Of a stretch of DNA of 64,000 nucleotides, positions 26,401-35,885 are shown one piece after another. A program made the translations under genes and the position numbers. The notes under the pieces were generated by a model. That model made no database searches. It saw only the letters and a program-made list of their open reading frames with translations, and was not told the DNA's origin. The stretch comes from Phoronis australis (Eukaryota; Phoronida; Phoronidae): NCBI GenBank assembly GCA_002633005.1, contig NMRA01000776.1, positions 54,817 to 118,816 of the forward strand, read 5' to 3'. Each line of letters opens with the position of its first letter. Position 1 is the first letter of the stretch.

Positions 26401-29400
26401 AAACTAATATACTTAACACGGACTCCAACCTACTGCTTCTTAAAGATTATGTTTAACTTATTAGTAAACTCTCAACAACTTAACATTGCACAGAATGCAT
26501 ATAACTTAATTATATAATTGTGTGAATATCCCATTATTTCAACAGTTACTGCTGTTTGCTTCCAAATACACACGATCCACTGTGCCTGCCCTGTTGGGGG
26601 CCGTAACAAAACTAGTAAGCAGCTTTAAGTATCATTATTGCAGCTAAAGACCTCAACTTGGTCATTGACAAAAACTGTAAAAAGACCGATACGACCAACG
26701 AATTCCACAAAGAATACTGTTCTAGGAGACAGCACAGTTGTTAGACCTGCCTTAAAGTCTGTGCCAGACATGCTATTGTCCGCAACAATACATCTGTCAA
26801 ATTTGATACCGATCCTCACACCTGTAAACTTTGATACCGATCCTCTGAATGGTTTAACAGATACAGAGGAACACGACAAAAACAGACTCAAGAATAATAA
26901 AAAATGGGCATTAGGTGATGCAGAATAAATCGAAAAAAGGCATTTGTTTGTTCTCTTTAACAGGATGCCAAATTTCATAAAAATCCATCTAAGAACTCGG
27001 AAGATACAATGATAAACGTAGGAAATAAAATTGCCACTAGAGGCACAACGGTCATCAGATCAGTTTGAAACTCATTGCCATCCATTGCCAGCTTTGTAGG
27101 AACACATCTGTCCAAATCTCCCGAAGAACCTACAAGGGGTATGGGCGATACAGCTGCAGAAACTGGAAGCCAGAACGTCCAGGTAGAGACAATAACAATA
27201 TTCTCCCACATGCAAGTGCATTATAACAAGCACATCAATGAGGAACGCCTTACTGTAGTTGGCTACTGCTTTTCCCCCATTGGCTCTGATTTCTTGTACA
27301 ACCAGGTCAGCAGGCCGTGAGCTTTGACCCCCTCCTTTTATCCCTCCTCCAAGGTCATTGACTGAAAAAAATTAATTCTATAAACACATCACGAAAGAAA
27401 ACACTTAAAGACTGGTTTGTATGACCTTATTGTCAAGAAAGTGCAATTAGCCAAATACCTAGAAAACTGTTGGAAGTGAGATAAGAATTTCAAAATAATT
27501 GTTGCACAACCATTCGATCTCTGAAGGCGAACATGTTAAGTTTCAGTAATGCATCAGTGACTAATAGCTTGGTATTGAATGAGTAAAAAAATTAATTCAA
27601 AAGGTATAATTGCCATTCATACTGAGTTCGAGTCTAGCTCAATGCATGAGGTTACATATCATGTTTAGCCATCAGATTTCATAAAACAGCGCTCATGATG
27701 ACAAGGTGACACTGCTTTTGGTAAATCATGTGAATAAGATTTAGTGTTCTGTAGTAATGGTGCTAACGTTTTGCAGACAGGGCAAACTGAAGATTCATGA
27801 AAACAACACAGTGTGTAGTTCAACAACAGTGTGTAATTCTCAACAACAGTGTGTAATTCTCAACAATGTGCAATTCAACAACAGTGTGTAATTCAAACTT
27901 ACCAACAACACTAGCACCGCGTTGAGCGAATAGCAGGGCATACTGTTTACCAAGGCCTGAAATGAACAGTGACAGTAACTAACAGGTTCAACCCAATCTT
28001 TACACAACAGGTAAATTTAGTTCATTGTACCTTATGTTAAAAGCACCACTCTCACCATTCTGAAGTCATTAATGGCCAAACTAATGTAATGCACCCTTGG
28101 GCTCATTGCCGAAGTTTTGTCTAAATCACCACAAGAATCCTAAATTTAAGCAAACAGCCAGAAACAATAGTACCAATGTTCCACTCAGTATACTCTGACC
28201 ACAGACTCAAGGATCTAGTGGTTAGAATGCTGGACTGACAACTACAAGGTACTAGGTTTTAATCCCACAATCCAATTGCCCGTCATGAGTGCGCCAGGTA
28301 TTTGAGCTCCTTCCAAGAACAAAGCAACACCCAAAGACGGCTAGAGAAATGACTGACCGAAAACTTGTGCCGACGTAAATTAGGCTAGAGATTGATCATG
28401 TGAATTGGCAAATATGTTTTAGAAATGATGTTACATTTACCAAATTTGATAACTCAAGGAGGAGAGTAGTTTTAAATAACATTTACGTTCATGCATGACT
28501 TTGTTTTGATCTTGTTTTACCAAGATTATTCATAAGTGCGCTGATATGAATTTACAGGTTTCGGGTGTCATATACTCTCTAAATTACTTGCCAAATGACA
28601 TTAATTTTGCCTCTTGGATAAATGGTTTGGATGCTTGACTTTTGTGCTAGCAGCTCGTGTTCCACTAGCCTTGATGCAAACGAAGCTATATAAATATAAA
28701 ATTGCACTAATGCAGATAAAAACCAGGTCAAAAATCTGACACAAAATTAATGTCATCAAAAACTACACTCAGATTTCTTTGACTAAATTAAATTAGATAA
28801 AAAAATTGCCATTCTACTGTGATTCTGCTGTTAAAGTTGTTGAATGACCACGTGTGTGTTAATTGGCTTTCACCACCATGAAATAGAGCGTCACTTATAG
28901 GCCAATTTCAATTTCCTCTTTGCCGATTTTTCAATCAACTGCTATTTTTCTTCCACAAGACTGCGTATATGTCACAACAAATTATTGGAACAGGTTTCAT
29001 GCTTTTTAGTATTTAAACACGTACAGCTAAACCAAATTTTGTGCGAAGTTTTCATCATCGAGAGACGTCACAACTGGCGTAGTCACATCAATGTACTGTT
29101 TTCAAGTCAACGACAGACTTTTCTTTGTAACTAAAACCAAAAACTTATGCAAGAAAACAATATTTTTTACAATGTTTTTCACTCAGATGCATTGGGCAAG
29201 GGAGATGACGATTGATTACCCAATTCCGCATGCAGAGCCCTGCCATTTGTAAGTTCTACATGTTGATCTCAAGTTTCATGGCAAGGTCACAAACTGAGTA
29301 ACTCAGGTGATGTGAAATGTTGAGGTCTATATGAGGTTAACACGCAGTGGTTCCTATTTGCATTTTTATATGACTAGAACTAGAACTAGAAGGCTTGCCA

Positions 29401-29936
29401 GCTAGTGCCGGTTCCAACCACCATCGGCTGGATTTTTCAAGCAGCGCCAAACATCGGTAGAATCCAGGATATGGAAGGGCACACACAAAACTCAAAAGGC
29501 ATACAGGGAGTCATTCATCCNAAGAAACTGTGATGAATTTCTAGTTCCCCGTGTGCCGTACCCTAACCTGTATACAGCCTCTCGAAATCCCTAGCCCGAT
29601 GTGACAATTGCCTCTAGGCAAGCTATCACGCCGCAGCTCGTGTGCCGCCGTGTAATTTTCAAAGCACACACACTGCCACTGCCACTGGGTGCTCCAGTCC
29701 GGAGTCCAAGTCCAACTTCCGTTCCACGACAAGGGCAAGGGCCGGCTAGGTGGATTTTAGCGAGCACAACCACAGATTTGCTTTCAAATTTAATACATTC
29801 TAATTTCATCACGTCATGTTGGTATACCGACGTGTTTTATTGGCATGACATTGCATTCTAAACTGTTTTCGCACTTACCACCGCCAGCGCCCGTAACAAG
29901 AACAACCCTGCCGTCAAAACGCAAGGGGGCAGACAT
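8499..29936 (-). CDS. HSD17B4: Peroxisomal multifunctional enzyme type 2 (D-bifunctional protein)
   Basis: The enzyme performs the hydration and 3-hydroxyacyl-CoA dehydrogenation steps of peroxisomal beta-oxidation. Exons, 5' to 3': 29879-29936, 27903-27956, 27254-27361, 26255-26314, 25543-25696, 24608-24672, 23811-23933, 22347-22463 (copied at 21309-21425), 20282-20379, 19171-19249, 18321-18478, 17360-17483, 16226-16468, 14875-14981, 13802-13888, 11873-11959, 10476-10608, 9870-10000, 8499-8588. All borders are GT-AG and every phase joins. With one copy of the doubled exon the product is 691 residues. It starts [18 protein letters not shown] (Rossmann glycine motif), with NNAG, Ser151 and Tyr164-x3-Lys168 as in the human enzyme. 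The hydratase-2 motif [14 protein letters not shown] is near residues 461-474. SCP2 covers about 577-691, and the C-terminus AKL is a type 1 peroxisomal signal. The family is usually near 735 residues. About 45 residues, beginning with the conserved RWER-like stretch after the SDR domain, have no exon here. Identity is certain; the doubled and missing exons are probably assembly effects. Confidence 0.97.
9185..9750. repeat. Dispersed repeat family A, cluster in last HSD17B4 intron
   Basis: Several diverged units lie in tandem. AAAATTGCCACAAGG and AAAATTGCCACGGGG occur about 140 bases apart. Flanking words such as AGGAACACATCT and ATGGCC-x-GGTGCAGAAT are shared with 26860-27110. The block lies in the intron between 8589 and 9869. 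Overlapping minus-strand ORFs here follow the repeat and are not genes. Confidence 0.75.
11004..11077. repeat. Dispersed repeat family B, single unit
   Basis: A GGGCCATAGCCCCCCCC centre is followed by CCTCCTATGGTGTTCCGCCC. It matches the dimeric copies at 42201-42323 and 50999-51137. The centre is palindromic (GGGGCTATAGCCCC in the better copies). It sits in an HSD17B4 intron. Confidence 0.65.
16895..16965 (-). mobile_element. tRNA-derived SINE head
   Basis: On the minus strand an A-box-like TGGCCTATTAGG is followed about 40 bases later by a B-box-like GGATTCGATTCTCC, the arrangement of an internal RNA polymerase III promoter. The cloverleaf looks degenerate, so this is more likely a SINE fragment than a functional tRNA. 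It is in an HSD17B4 intron. Confidence 0.45.
17626..17694. repeat. Minisatellite, about 11/22 bp units
   Basis: Imperfect repeats of CTCTCAGCCACC and CTCTCACCACC alternate about six times, in the intron just upstream of the HSD17B4 exon at 17360-17483. Confidence 0.8.
18901..18985. repeat. Tandem repeat of ACAACAGA..TGTGTTGT units
   Basis: Three to four diverged units each begin AACAACAGA and end CGTGTGTTGT or TCTGTGTTGT. The unit ends are mutually complementary (ACAACA/TGTTGT), so each unit can form a short hairpin. It lies in an HSD17B4 intron. Confidence 0.7.
20380..21308 (-). other. HSD17B4 intron with assembly gap; conserved exon missing
   Basis: A single N lies at 20980. In this family an exon coding about 45 residues, starting with a conserved RWER-like motif, is expected between the exon ending GGGWISQ and the one starting [11 protein letters not shown] found no such frame on the minus strand here. 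The flanking exons end and begin in phase 1, so they would join in frame without it. Confidence 0.6.
21300..23364. repeat. Direct duplication of about 1.03 kb carrying one HSD17B4 exon
   Basis: Copy 1 is 21300-22336 and copy 2 is 22338-23364, separated by an N at 22337. The 117 bp exon is identical in both (21309-21425 and 22347-22463). The intron parts differ by roughly 20 substitutions and several indels, some in a GTT microsatellite (near 21749 and 22775). The exon is symmetric (phase 1-1), so even a double exon would keep frame. An allelic duplicate left in the assembly is the simplest reading. Confidence 0.9.
26640..27120. repeat. Dispersed repeat family A, cluster in HSD17B4 intron
   Basis: AAAATTGCCACTAGAGGCAC and the preceding CCAAATTTCATAAAAATCC match positions 1-130. 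The upstream part (GACAAAAACAGACTCAAG, GGTGATGCAGAATAAAT) matches 9225-9290. Open frames here on both strands derive from the repeat. It lies in the intron between exons at 26255-26314 and 27254-27361. Confidence 0.75.
27802..27895. repeat. Tandem repeat, about 20 bp unit, next to a splice donor
   Basis: Five imperfect units of CAACAACAGTGTGTAATTCT end seven bases before the donor of the HSD17B4 exon at 27903-27956. The array therefore lies at the very start of the intron as transcribed. Confidence 0.85.
28210..28275 (+). mobile_element. tRNA-derived SINE head
   Basis: TAGTGGTTAGAATGCTGG (A box) is followed by GGTTTTAATCCC (B box) at tRNA-like spacing. The 15-base word GTGGTTAGAATGCTG also occurs on the minus strand near 30470, so the two belong to one family. 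It lies in the first HSD17B4 intron. The B box is degenerate. Confidence 0.5.
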
Positions 29937-32474
29937 CTTTCTTGTTGGTGGATAGAAAATATGAGTGATGGTAATAACTTCAAAATTAAAGCAGCTGCAT
30001 TCCGCATCGTTTTTTATTAGGACATTTCTGGTCAATACATCATATAATCTATATATAAGAGAATATTATTGACTCAAAAAAGTCAAAATACTGAATAATA
30101 TTTTATTTTTTTTACTTCATCGAATCATATAGTTCTTCGAACTCAATCAAAGGTCAAGGTGCGACTGTCATATTGATGTTCGCTGATAAAACGATTTTGG
30201 GGTTTGCGCAAAAAATTTATCAAGGAAAATAGGCTTTATGCTCGATATATCTACTCAGTTTTTGAAGTCTTTGGAATTTAGCTCAAAATCTACAAATCAT
30301 GTGTTTTCTCCTTGGACATTTTGGTTGAATCAGGGAACTAAGGACGATGGTCGACGAAAGGGTTTGTTTATGTTTTTGTCAACCACTCTGGAACTTTAGG
30401 CAATTACATGGCCCTGGATGCCGCAGGCATACAGGCAACCGAGGGGCTACCTGTTGCCTATCTGGAACTCAGCATTCTAACCACTTCATTACTGAATCAA
30501 TAGATTTAGGACGATGAGTGTGTTCAGTAGTATGTTAGTTGCTGTGCTTGAACTGGGTATGCCACTTGCCTATCCCTCAATCCCTCATGCATAAACTAAA
30601 ATCCTGTGTCAAACTTGGCAATTCACTCAAATTTTATCACTTGGTTTTAATCAAACTTCACTGCCCTAACATAATGATGTAAATTTCAACCAATATTTAT
30701 TGACTTTTTTCAACAATTAATACGACAACAATTGATCATTCACCCATGCATAAATTCTCCGATTTAGAGACACGAACACCGTTTCCGTATCAGAATTCCA
30801 ATATGGGGGATACGAGCGGCTCTTTTTGGAATATATTTTGCAATTGCATGTGAAACGATAAAATGAATACAAAACTTTACCATTCGGAATGTTTTGTTGT
30901 TTAAATATAGTACAGATACTCACAACATCCGTGTTGCTTAAATCTTCAATCTTTGTACAAGATTTACCTAGTCTAAATTCTTACTGTATTAGGCAAATAC
31001 CTGGCAGCGCAGTTCAACAGCAAAAAACAGTGTGATGTACATGTACAATCAAAACGAAATACCTCTGAGAATGTTTATGAAAAGTCTGTTACATGTGTCA
31101 AAATTCACTTTACACGTAGGCAGTTTTTTCTTGGTTACAATAATTTAGTTTCAAATGTGTTAGAGTGAAGTCTCCCAGTCGTGAGGTCTATTTGCTCTCA
31201 TGTAAAACTTGTTTATTGGCGTAATTTTTTTCTGATTTCAGAGAACCTGCAAATTGTAAGTGCTGGTGTGGACAAGTGTCGTTTCTCAGAATAGACTACT
31301 CTCAGAGGTACGAACTGTAGGGCTACAAATATCTTAACTGACGAACCAGTTTGGTGAATTTTGTCGAAACTCACTTCCCGGGAGTCTCAATAAAACCCAC
31401 CATGAAATCAGGGACCTGTTTCGGAAAATTTGATTTCATTGGTAATTCTGTTCTTGCAGTCCTTCTTACCAATTGCTAATTAGCAATTTAACCCAATGAG
31501 GTAAGAAATTATGAACTCACCACTGCCCAGAGATAGTTTACAAAAAGTATATGTCAGTAATTAGCAGTTATAAGTTGATGTCCAGAGAGTTTGTATTCTT
31601 GCTCAAGAGAGATTTGATTATTCTCGAGTAGCTGCGTGAACAATAAGACCGAATTTATAGCTTGAGTTATTTTTCTTGAAACTGACTCCAGATCAAAAAC
31701 CATGCTGTTGTTCGGAAATTAATCTGAAAATTTTACTTGCAAATTTATTTTTGACTTTTCAAAAAGTCGATTTTTTGTTCTTGGAAATGACTGTAGTTTT
31801 CCATCTCGATTAAGTGCCCGTCTCTCTGCTTAACATAACATCATCTTGTCACGTGTTACCTGGCAAAATTCCCAGGTCGCCAATAGGGAAGTGACTTCAC
31901 CAAAGACGGAAACTCCTCTCCAAAGCCTTCGCAAGCATGCAGCCCCGTCCTGTGTGCACAATAGTGATACTGACAGATCTCCTGTTCATCTCTTACCTGA
32001 GATTCCAGCAGGAAGCAGATTTTCTCAGACTTGTTGGCAACTAGCTAAAATTTGCCAAAAAAACAGGTCGTTAAATCAATCCTCAAAGTAGTATAAGATT
32101 GTTCCTGAACAGGAGAACATGGATTGTGAATTTTATTATTGCTGTTGATCAATGATGTCTTGTGCTCGGAACTAGAAACTGGGCTTTATTTCATGTTACA
32201 GACCTCCGACCATATTACAAATATATTTAGTATGTAGAAAGATGAGCACGTAATCTCTAAACCAAAATCTAGTTCGAGTGACTTATTTGATGTTTCTCAG
32301 CATTCATTGCTCAATTTTTCTGAGGCTGTTTAAATCATGGGTCTGCATAAAATCTTGTCTAAGTGCAATTGATACGTTTTTGTAATATCAAAATTTCAAA
32401 AAGGTTACTCCTTTTTGAAACTCCATGTACTTTAGATCAATTTCCTGTTAATTGTCGTACTTTATGATTTTTCA
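29937..32474. promoter_or_regulatory. Divergent intergenic region between HSD17B4 and KXD1
   Basis: The HSD17B4 start is at 29936 on the minus strand and the first KXD1 coding exon begins near 32475 on the plus strand, so both promoters and 5' UTR exons should lie here. I see no clear TATA box or CpG island. A GTCACGTG E-box, the core of the lysosomal CLEAR element, is at 31849-31856. An open frame at 31846-32091 has no recognisable product. A minus-strand SINE remnant is near 30405-30500. Confidence 0.5.
30405..30500 (-). mobile_element. tRNA-derived SINE remnant
   Basis: The minus-strand reading has GTGGTTAGAATGCTGAG, sharing 15 bases with the SINE head at 28210. It is followed by AGGTAGCCCCTCGGTTGCC, a degraded B-box region. 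Confidence 0.4.
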
Positions 32475-32483
32475 GTGAAAATA

Positions 32484-34752
32484 ATGGATGAGATTCCAGA
32501 CGAAGCACTCCCGTCCAAATTGTTTCTTGGCTCAGTGACATCGCAAATCGATCGCCGAGATACTTATCAAATGCAAGATGCTCAACTCCACATGTAGGTT
32601 ATGGTTTGAAGTCCTCTGTTACAAGACAAACATAATGGGACAAAACACTTTTTCTTCATAACAGTAATAAAAATGACTTGTATTGTAGCAAAATTCTATT
32701 ACCATAATTATGGCTTGGCCACCGTTAGTAACTTAAGTCTTCATCATTACTCATTAGACAAGATTACTATGTCGACAAATTCCTCTTTTGTCCAACCGTT
32801 ATAGTGGGGAATTTCGGGTCGTTTTGTCTGAATACTTAGTCGGGCACATATACATATGGCATGAAAGTCGCCTCCGGATCTCTTGATTTTGAATTGTCTT
32901 GTTGTCTTAGTGTTATGAATAAATTCTCAGCGAGCACAGCAGGTCTTCTGAACTGAGTAAGTGAAGGTGTGTGACTGGTTTTTCGGTCTCATAACCCTTA
33001 AAGTAAGATCCCAAGAGTTTTGGACAGACCCAGTTGCCAAAGTTGGCCCATGTCTAGGGCTTCTACCATTGAAATATTGCATCACGGTACGGTGGAAACA
33101 AAACTTGGAAGGGTTTCAAAAAGCTTTTCTTGGTGTTATTCATCTTTTATGCAAAAGAATGAGGCATTAGATTTCACTTTGTACAAAATCTTGCATAAAT
33201 GGGTTTCTAAGCTCTGATGAAAATTTTGTAGCAGTTGTTCGGCCCATGAGTCTCTTCTACACTGTAGTATAAACTAAGATATCACAAGTATGTCGGTGGC
33301 TGCAGAGTATTTAGCTTTTGTAACTATGAATCAGTTCTTGGAACCTGAAAATTGTCCCAAATTTTAAAGTGGAAAACAAAACACGCTAGAGTGCAGCATG
33401 AAAACGATGTTTCAATATTAGACAAATATCATCCTCAGATACGATATTTTGATCCGTCTGACTGATGTACCTGAAGGTGATATTTAACTAATATCGAAAC
33501 ATTGTTTTCATAGCATCAGTTTTGTTTTCCACTTGTAATTTGCCAATTATTAATATATTGCTGTCCCTATTTTACACTGGCCATTTTTCCAGGCTACAGA
33601 GATTTGAGAAGACTAATGAAATGTTAGTCAACTTCAATGCTCTGTCTTTGGGACGGTACCAGACAACATTCCAAGACTTCAAATGTCACACTCAACTGCT
33701 TCTTGAGATGAAAAAAGACCTGGAGAATGTGTTTAGGAGAATCAGGTCAGACAGGGATTTCATTTCCCACTTGGCTAGCATATTCAGCGACAACCTCATT
33801 TGATTTGCGGTTAGTGTGCAGTATCAGTCAATGTGTGCGCTACTAAAATACAACTGCTTACAGAAACACTACACATACAGCATGTGACAATTGTCGCAGA
33901 ATGTTATTGTGTTTTTGCTTCATTCAGTTTAGTCATCGTATTTCATAACTTATTTTGTTTATCACCACTTTCTTAGAGCAGAAGATGAGTAATACTTCCT
34001 GTTCCTAGAACTGTTTGTCAGCATAGTGCATCCTTTATTTGTTCGTCTTATTTGATATGTTAATTCGCATTTCTCTAGTCTCTCTCTCTCTATATATATA
34101 TAACTTTCACTTGTATTTCATGTAGTAGCTTCAGTGCCTTCAGCATTAGTTGATTAGTAGTTGTTTCTCCGCATTGAGACTTGTTCCTACTCATGTAACG
34201 TTTGCGGTATTCAGTATACTAGTCAACATTCATCTCTTGTTCTGTTCCAACGAACCACCTCATACAAAGCTGAACTGCATTTTTCCGTGTACTCCCACAA
34301 CAGTTGGAGATGACATACCATTCGCCTCCCATGATGGATTATTTTGGTCACAGCAAAAACGGTCAATGACTAATATGGCTGAAGAATGGTAATTACAGAG
34401 TGGCATGGCCACTTGTTTACCTTATCCGTTAATTCCTCTTTATTTCTGTCAAGAGTACAGTTTAAACGTCTGCCCAGCATTCATGACATAATTTGTCTTC
34501 ATACTGCAGAGTTGCTTGTGTTTTCTGTAACCCATAGTAAATGGATGGACATTTTATTCTCTTTTCTGCTTTCTCAGGAACCTCAAGACGCGGCTTGCCA
34601 AACAACACACAGAGGCATTTACTGCTTGCAGTAATGTTTACTATGGCACAGATGATGAGGATGTTGTGAGAAATAAGCCAACGAGGTCAGCAACAGACAT
34701 TGACAACAGTCTGTCGGAAACGACTGCTAGGAGTCGGGCTCCAACGTTATGA
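32484..34752 (+). CDS. KXD1: KxDL motif-containing protein 1 (BORC subunit)
   Basis: KXD1 is a small coiled-coil subunit of the BORC complex, which positions lysosomes, and is related to BLOC-1 subunits. Three coding exons (32484-32593, 33593-33745, 34578-34752) join with matching phases into 145 residues. The core RFEKTNEMLVNFNALS and LLEMKKDLENVFRRIR is unmistakable, and KKDL is the KxDL motif. The heptad-like helix runs from about residue 30 to 100. The N-terminus and the acidic, Ser/Thr-rich tail are divergent. A good acceptor (ATTTTTCAG) ends at 32474, ten bases before the ATG, so a 5' UTR intron is likely. The second donor is GTCAGA; reading through it gives a longer ORF that is not the real end. 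The gene is divergent from HSD17B4. Confidence 0.96.
33367..33534. mobile_element. Foldback element in KXD1 intron 1
   Basis: AAAGTGGAAAACAAAAC at the left is complementary to GTTTTGTTTTCCACTT at the right. Complementarity continues inward for about 70 bases with mismatches (ATGAAAACGATGTTTCAATA against TATCGAAACATTGTTTTCAT). It ends about 60 bases before the exon at 33593. Each arm carries a CTGA-(A/G)G-(G/A)TGATATT...AATAT(C/T)GAAAC box. Confidence 0.7.
34079..34102. repeat. (TC)n(TA)n microsatellite in KXD1 intron 2
   Basis: A short run of TC repeats is followed directly by TA repeats. Confidence 0.9.
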
Positions 34753-35863
34753 TGCTAGTAACTAAGAGAGATTTTAGTTCCCCAAGATGTGCTGAACTGG
34801 GGTGTACTCTACAGGTCATGGATTTTTGTCCGATAGGTCTACGATGATCATTCAGCAACCGGTAGTCTGGCCATCTCCGACCAATCAACTGTCTGTTGGG
34901 AGCTCAGTCACCAAAGCGATCGCTACTAGGGTCGGAAATCATTAACATGCGGCAAATCATCGCCACATGCTGAGTCATATTTTTAAATTACTGAGCATTG
35001 TTACTGTGAAGTTGATGAAAATGAAAACCAATTTGGATGCGGCGTAGCAGTAATGTCAGCTGTGAGGTGTTGATAAGAACTAGCAAAGGAGTGCGATATT
35101 TCCGAACAGTCACTCAGTCGTTTCTGACTTGTCAGACAAAAATTTGTGATGTTTGCTGTATCGTCAATAATGGCTTCTCAGACACACCAGCGTTATGATA
35201 ATTTCGTGGAGATTTTTGCATTCAAGGTTGTAGGAATTCTTGAATAATGTCCAAAGTTGCTAAGTTGGGAACTTTGTGTCTCGGAAATGGCTGTTCGGAT
35301 TCTCGGTTATAGGAATTTTGTGTATGACCACCTATCAAAAGTTGCATAATATGAAAGGAAATTGTATTTTATGAAACTAACAGCAGATTTCATTAACTTG
35401 TATATCATTCGAATGAAATTTAGTTGTGTTATTGATGCAGCTGTGTTGCTATCTCTTTTGCTAAATTTCACCAAAAAGACGTGGTTATTTGACCCAATTT
35501 AAGCCAGGCCTTTTAGTTTCAGAAAATGTACACTTTTATGGAGTTAAAAAGTTTATACTTTGTAGATGTTTGATTGATCTCTGTCTTGTTCATCCGATAA
35601 GGTCCTGCATAACCTAAAGTTAAATGTTCAGAGCCTGATAGAAAAGTTAGTTTCCTATGTACCCACCAGGGGATGGGCACTGCTGCCGTGATGCATATAA
35701 CATGACTGTAATTGTTTTGGGGGACGTAATAGCCAGGATACATGTACATTATTGGTGGTTCATACAACTGGATATGTACAAGCTAGTGGTGCGATACAAA
35801 TAATTTGGAGGATATTAATTTGACACCATATTCCACCTGAGCTGGGCACTGATGGCGTAGTTG

Positions 35864-35869
35864 AATAAA
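35864..35869 (+). terminator. Possible KXD1 polyadenylation signal
   Basis: AATAAA about 1.1 kb after the KXD1 stop. The sequence between has no other gene, so it is likely 3' UTR. Other hexamers cannot be excluded. Confidence 0.35.
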
Positions 35870-35885
35870 GATGCTCAGAGACTGC

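Noticed and set aside
33522-33803. 93-codon ORF as the full KXD1 protein
   Set aside because: It reads through intron sequence at both ends. The spliced model restores the conserved family sequence.
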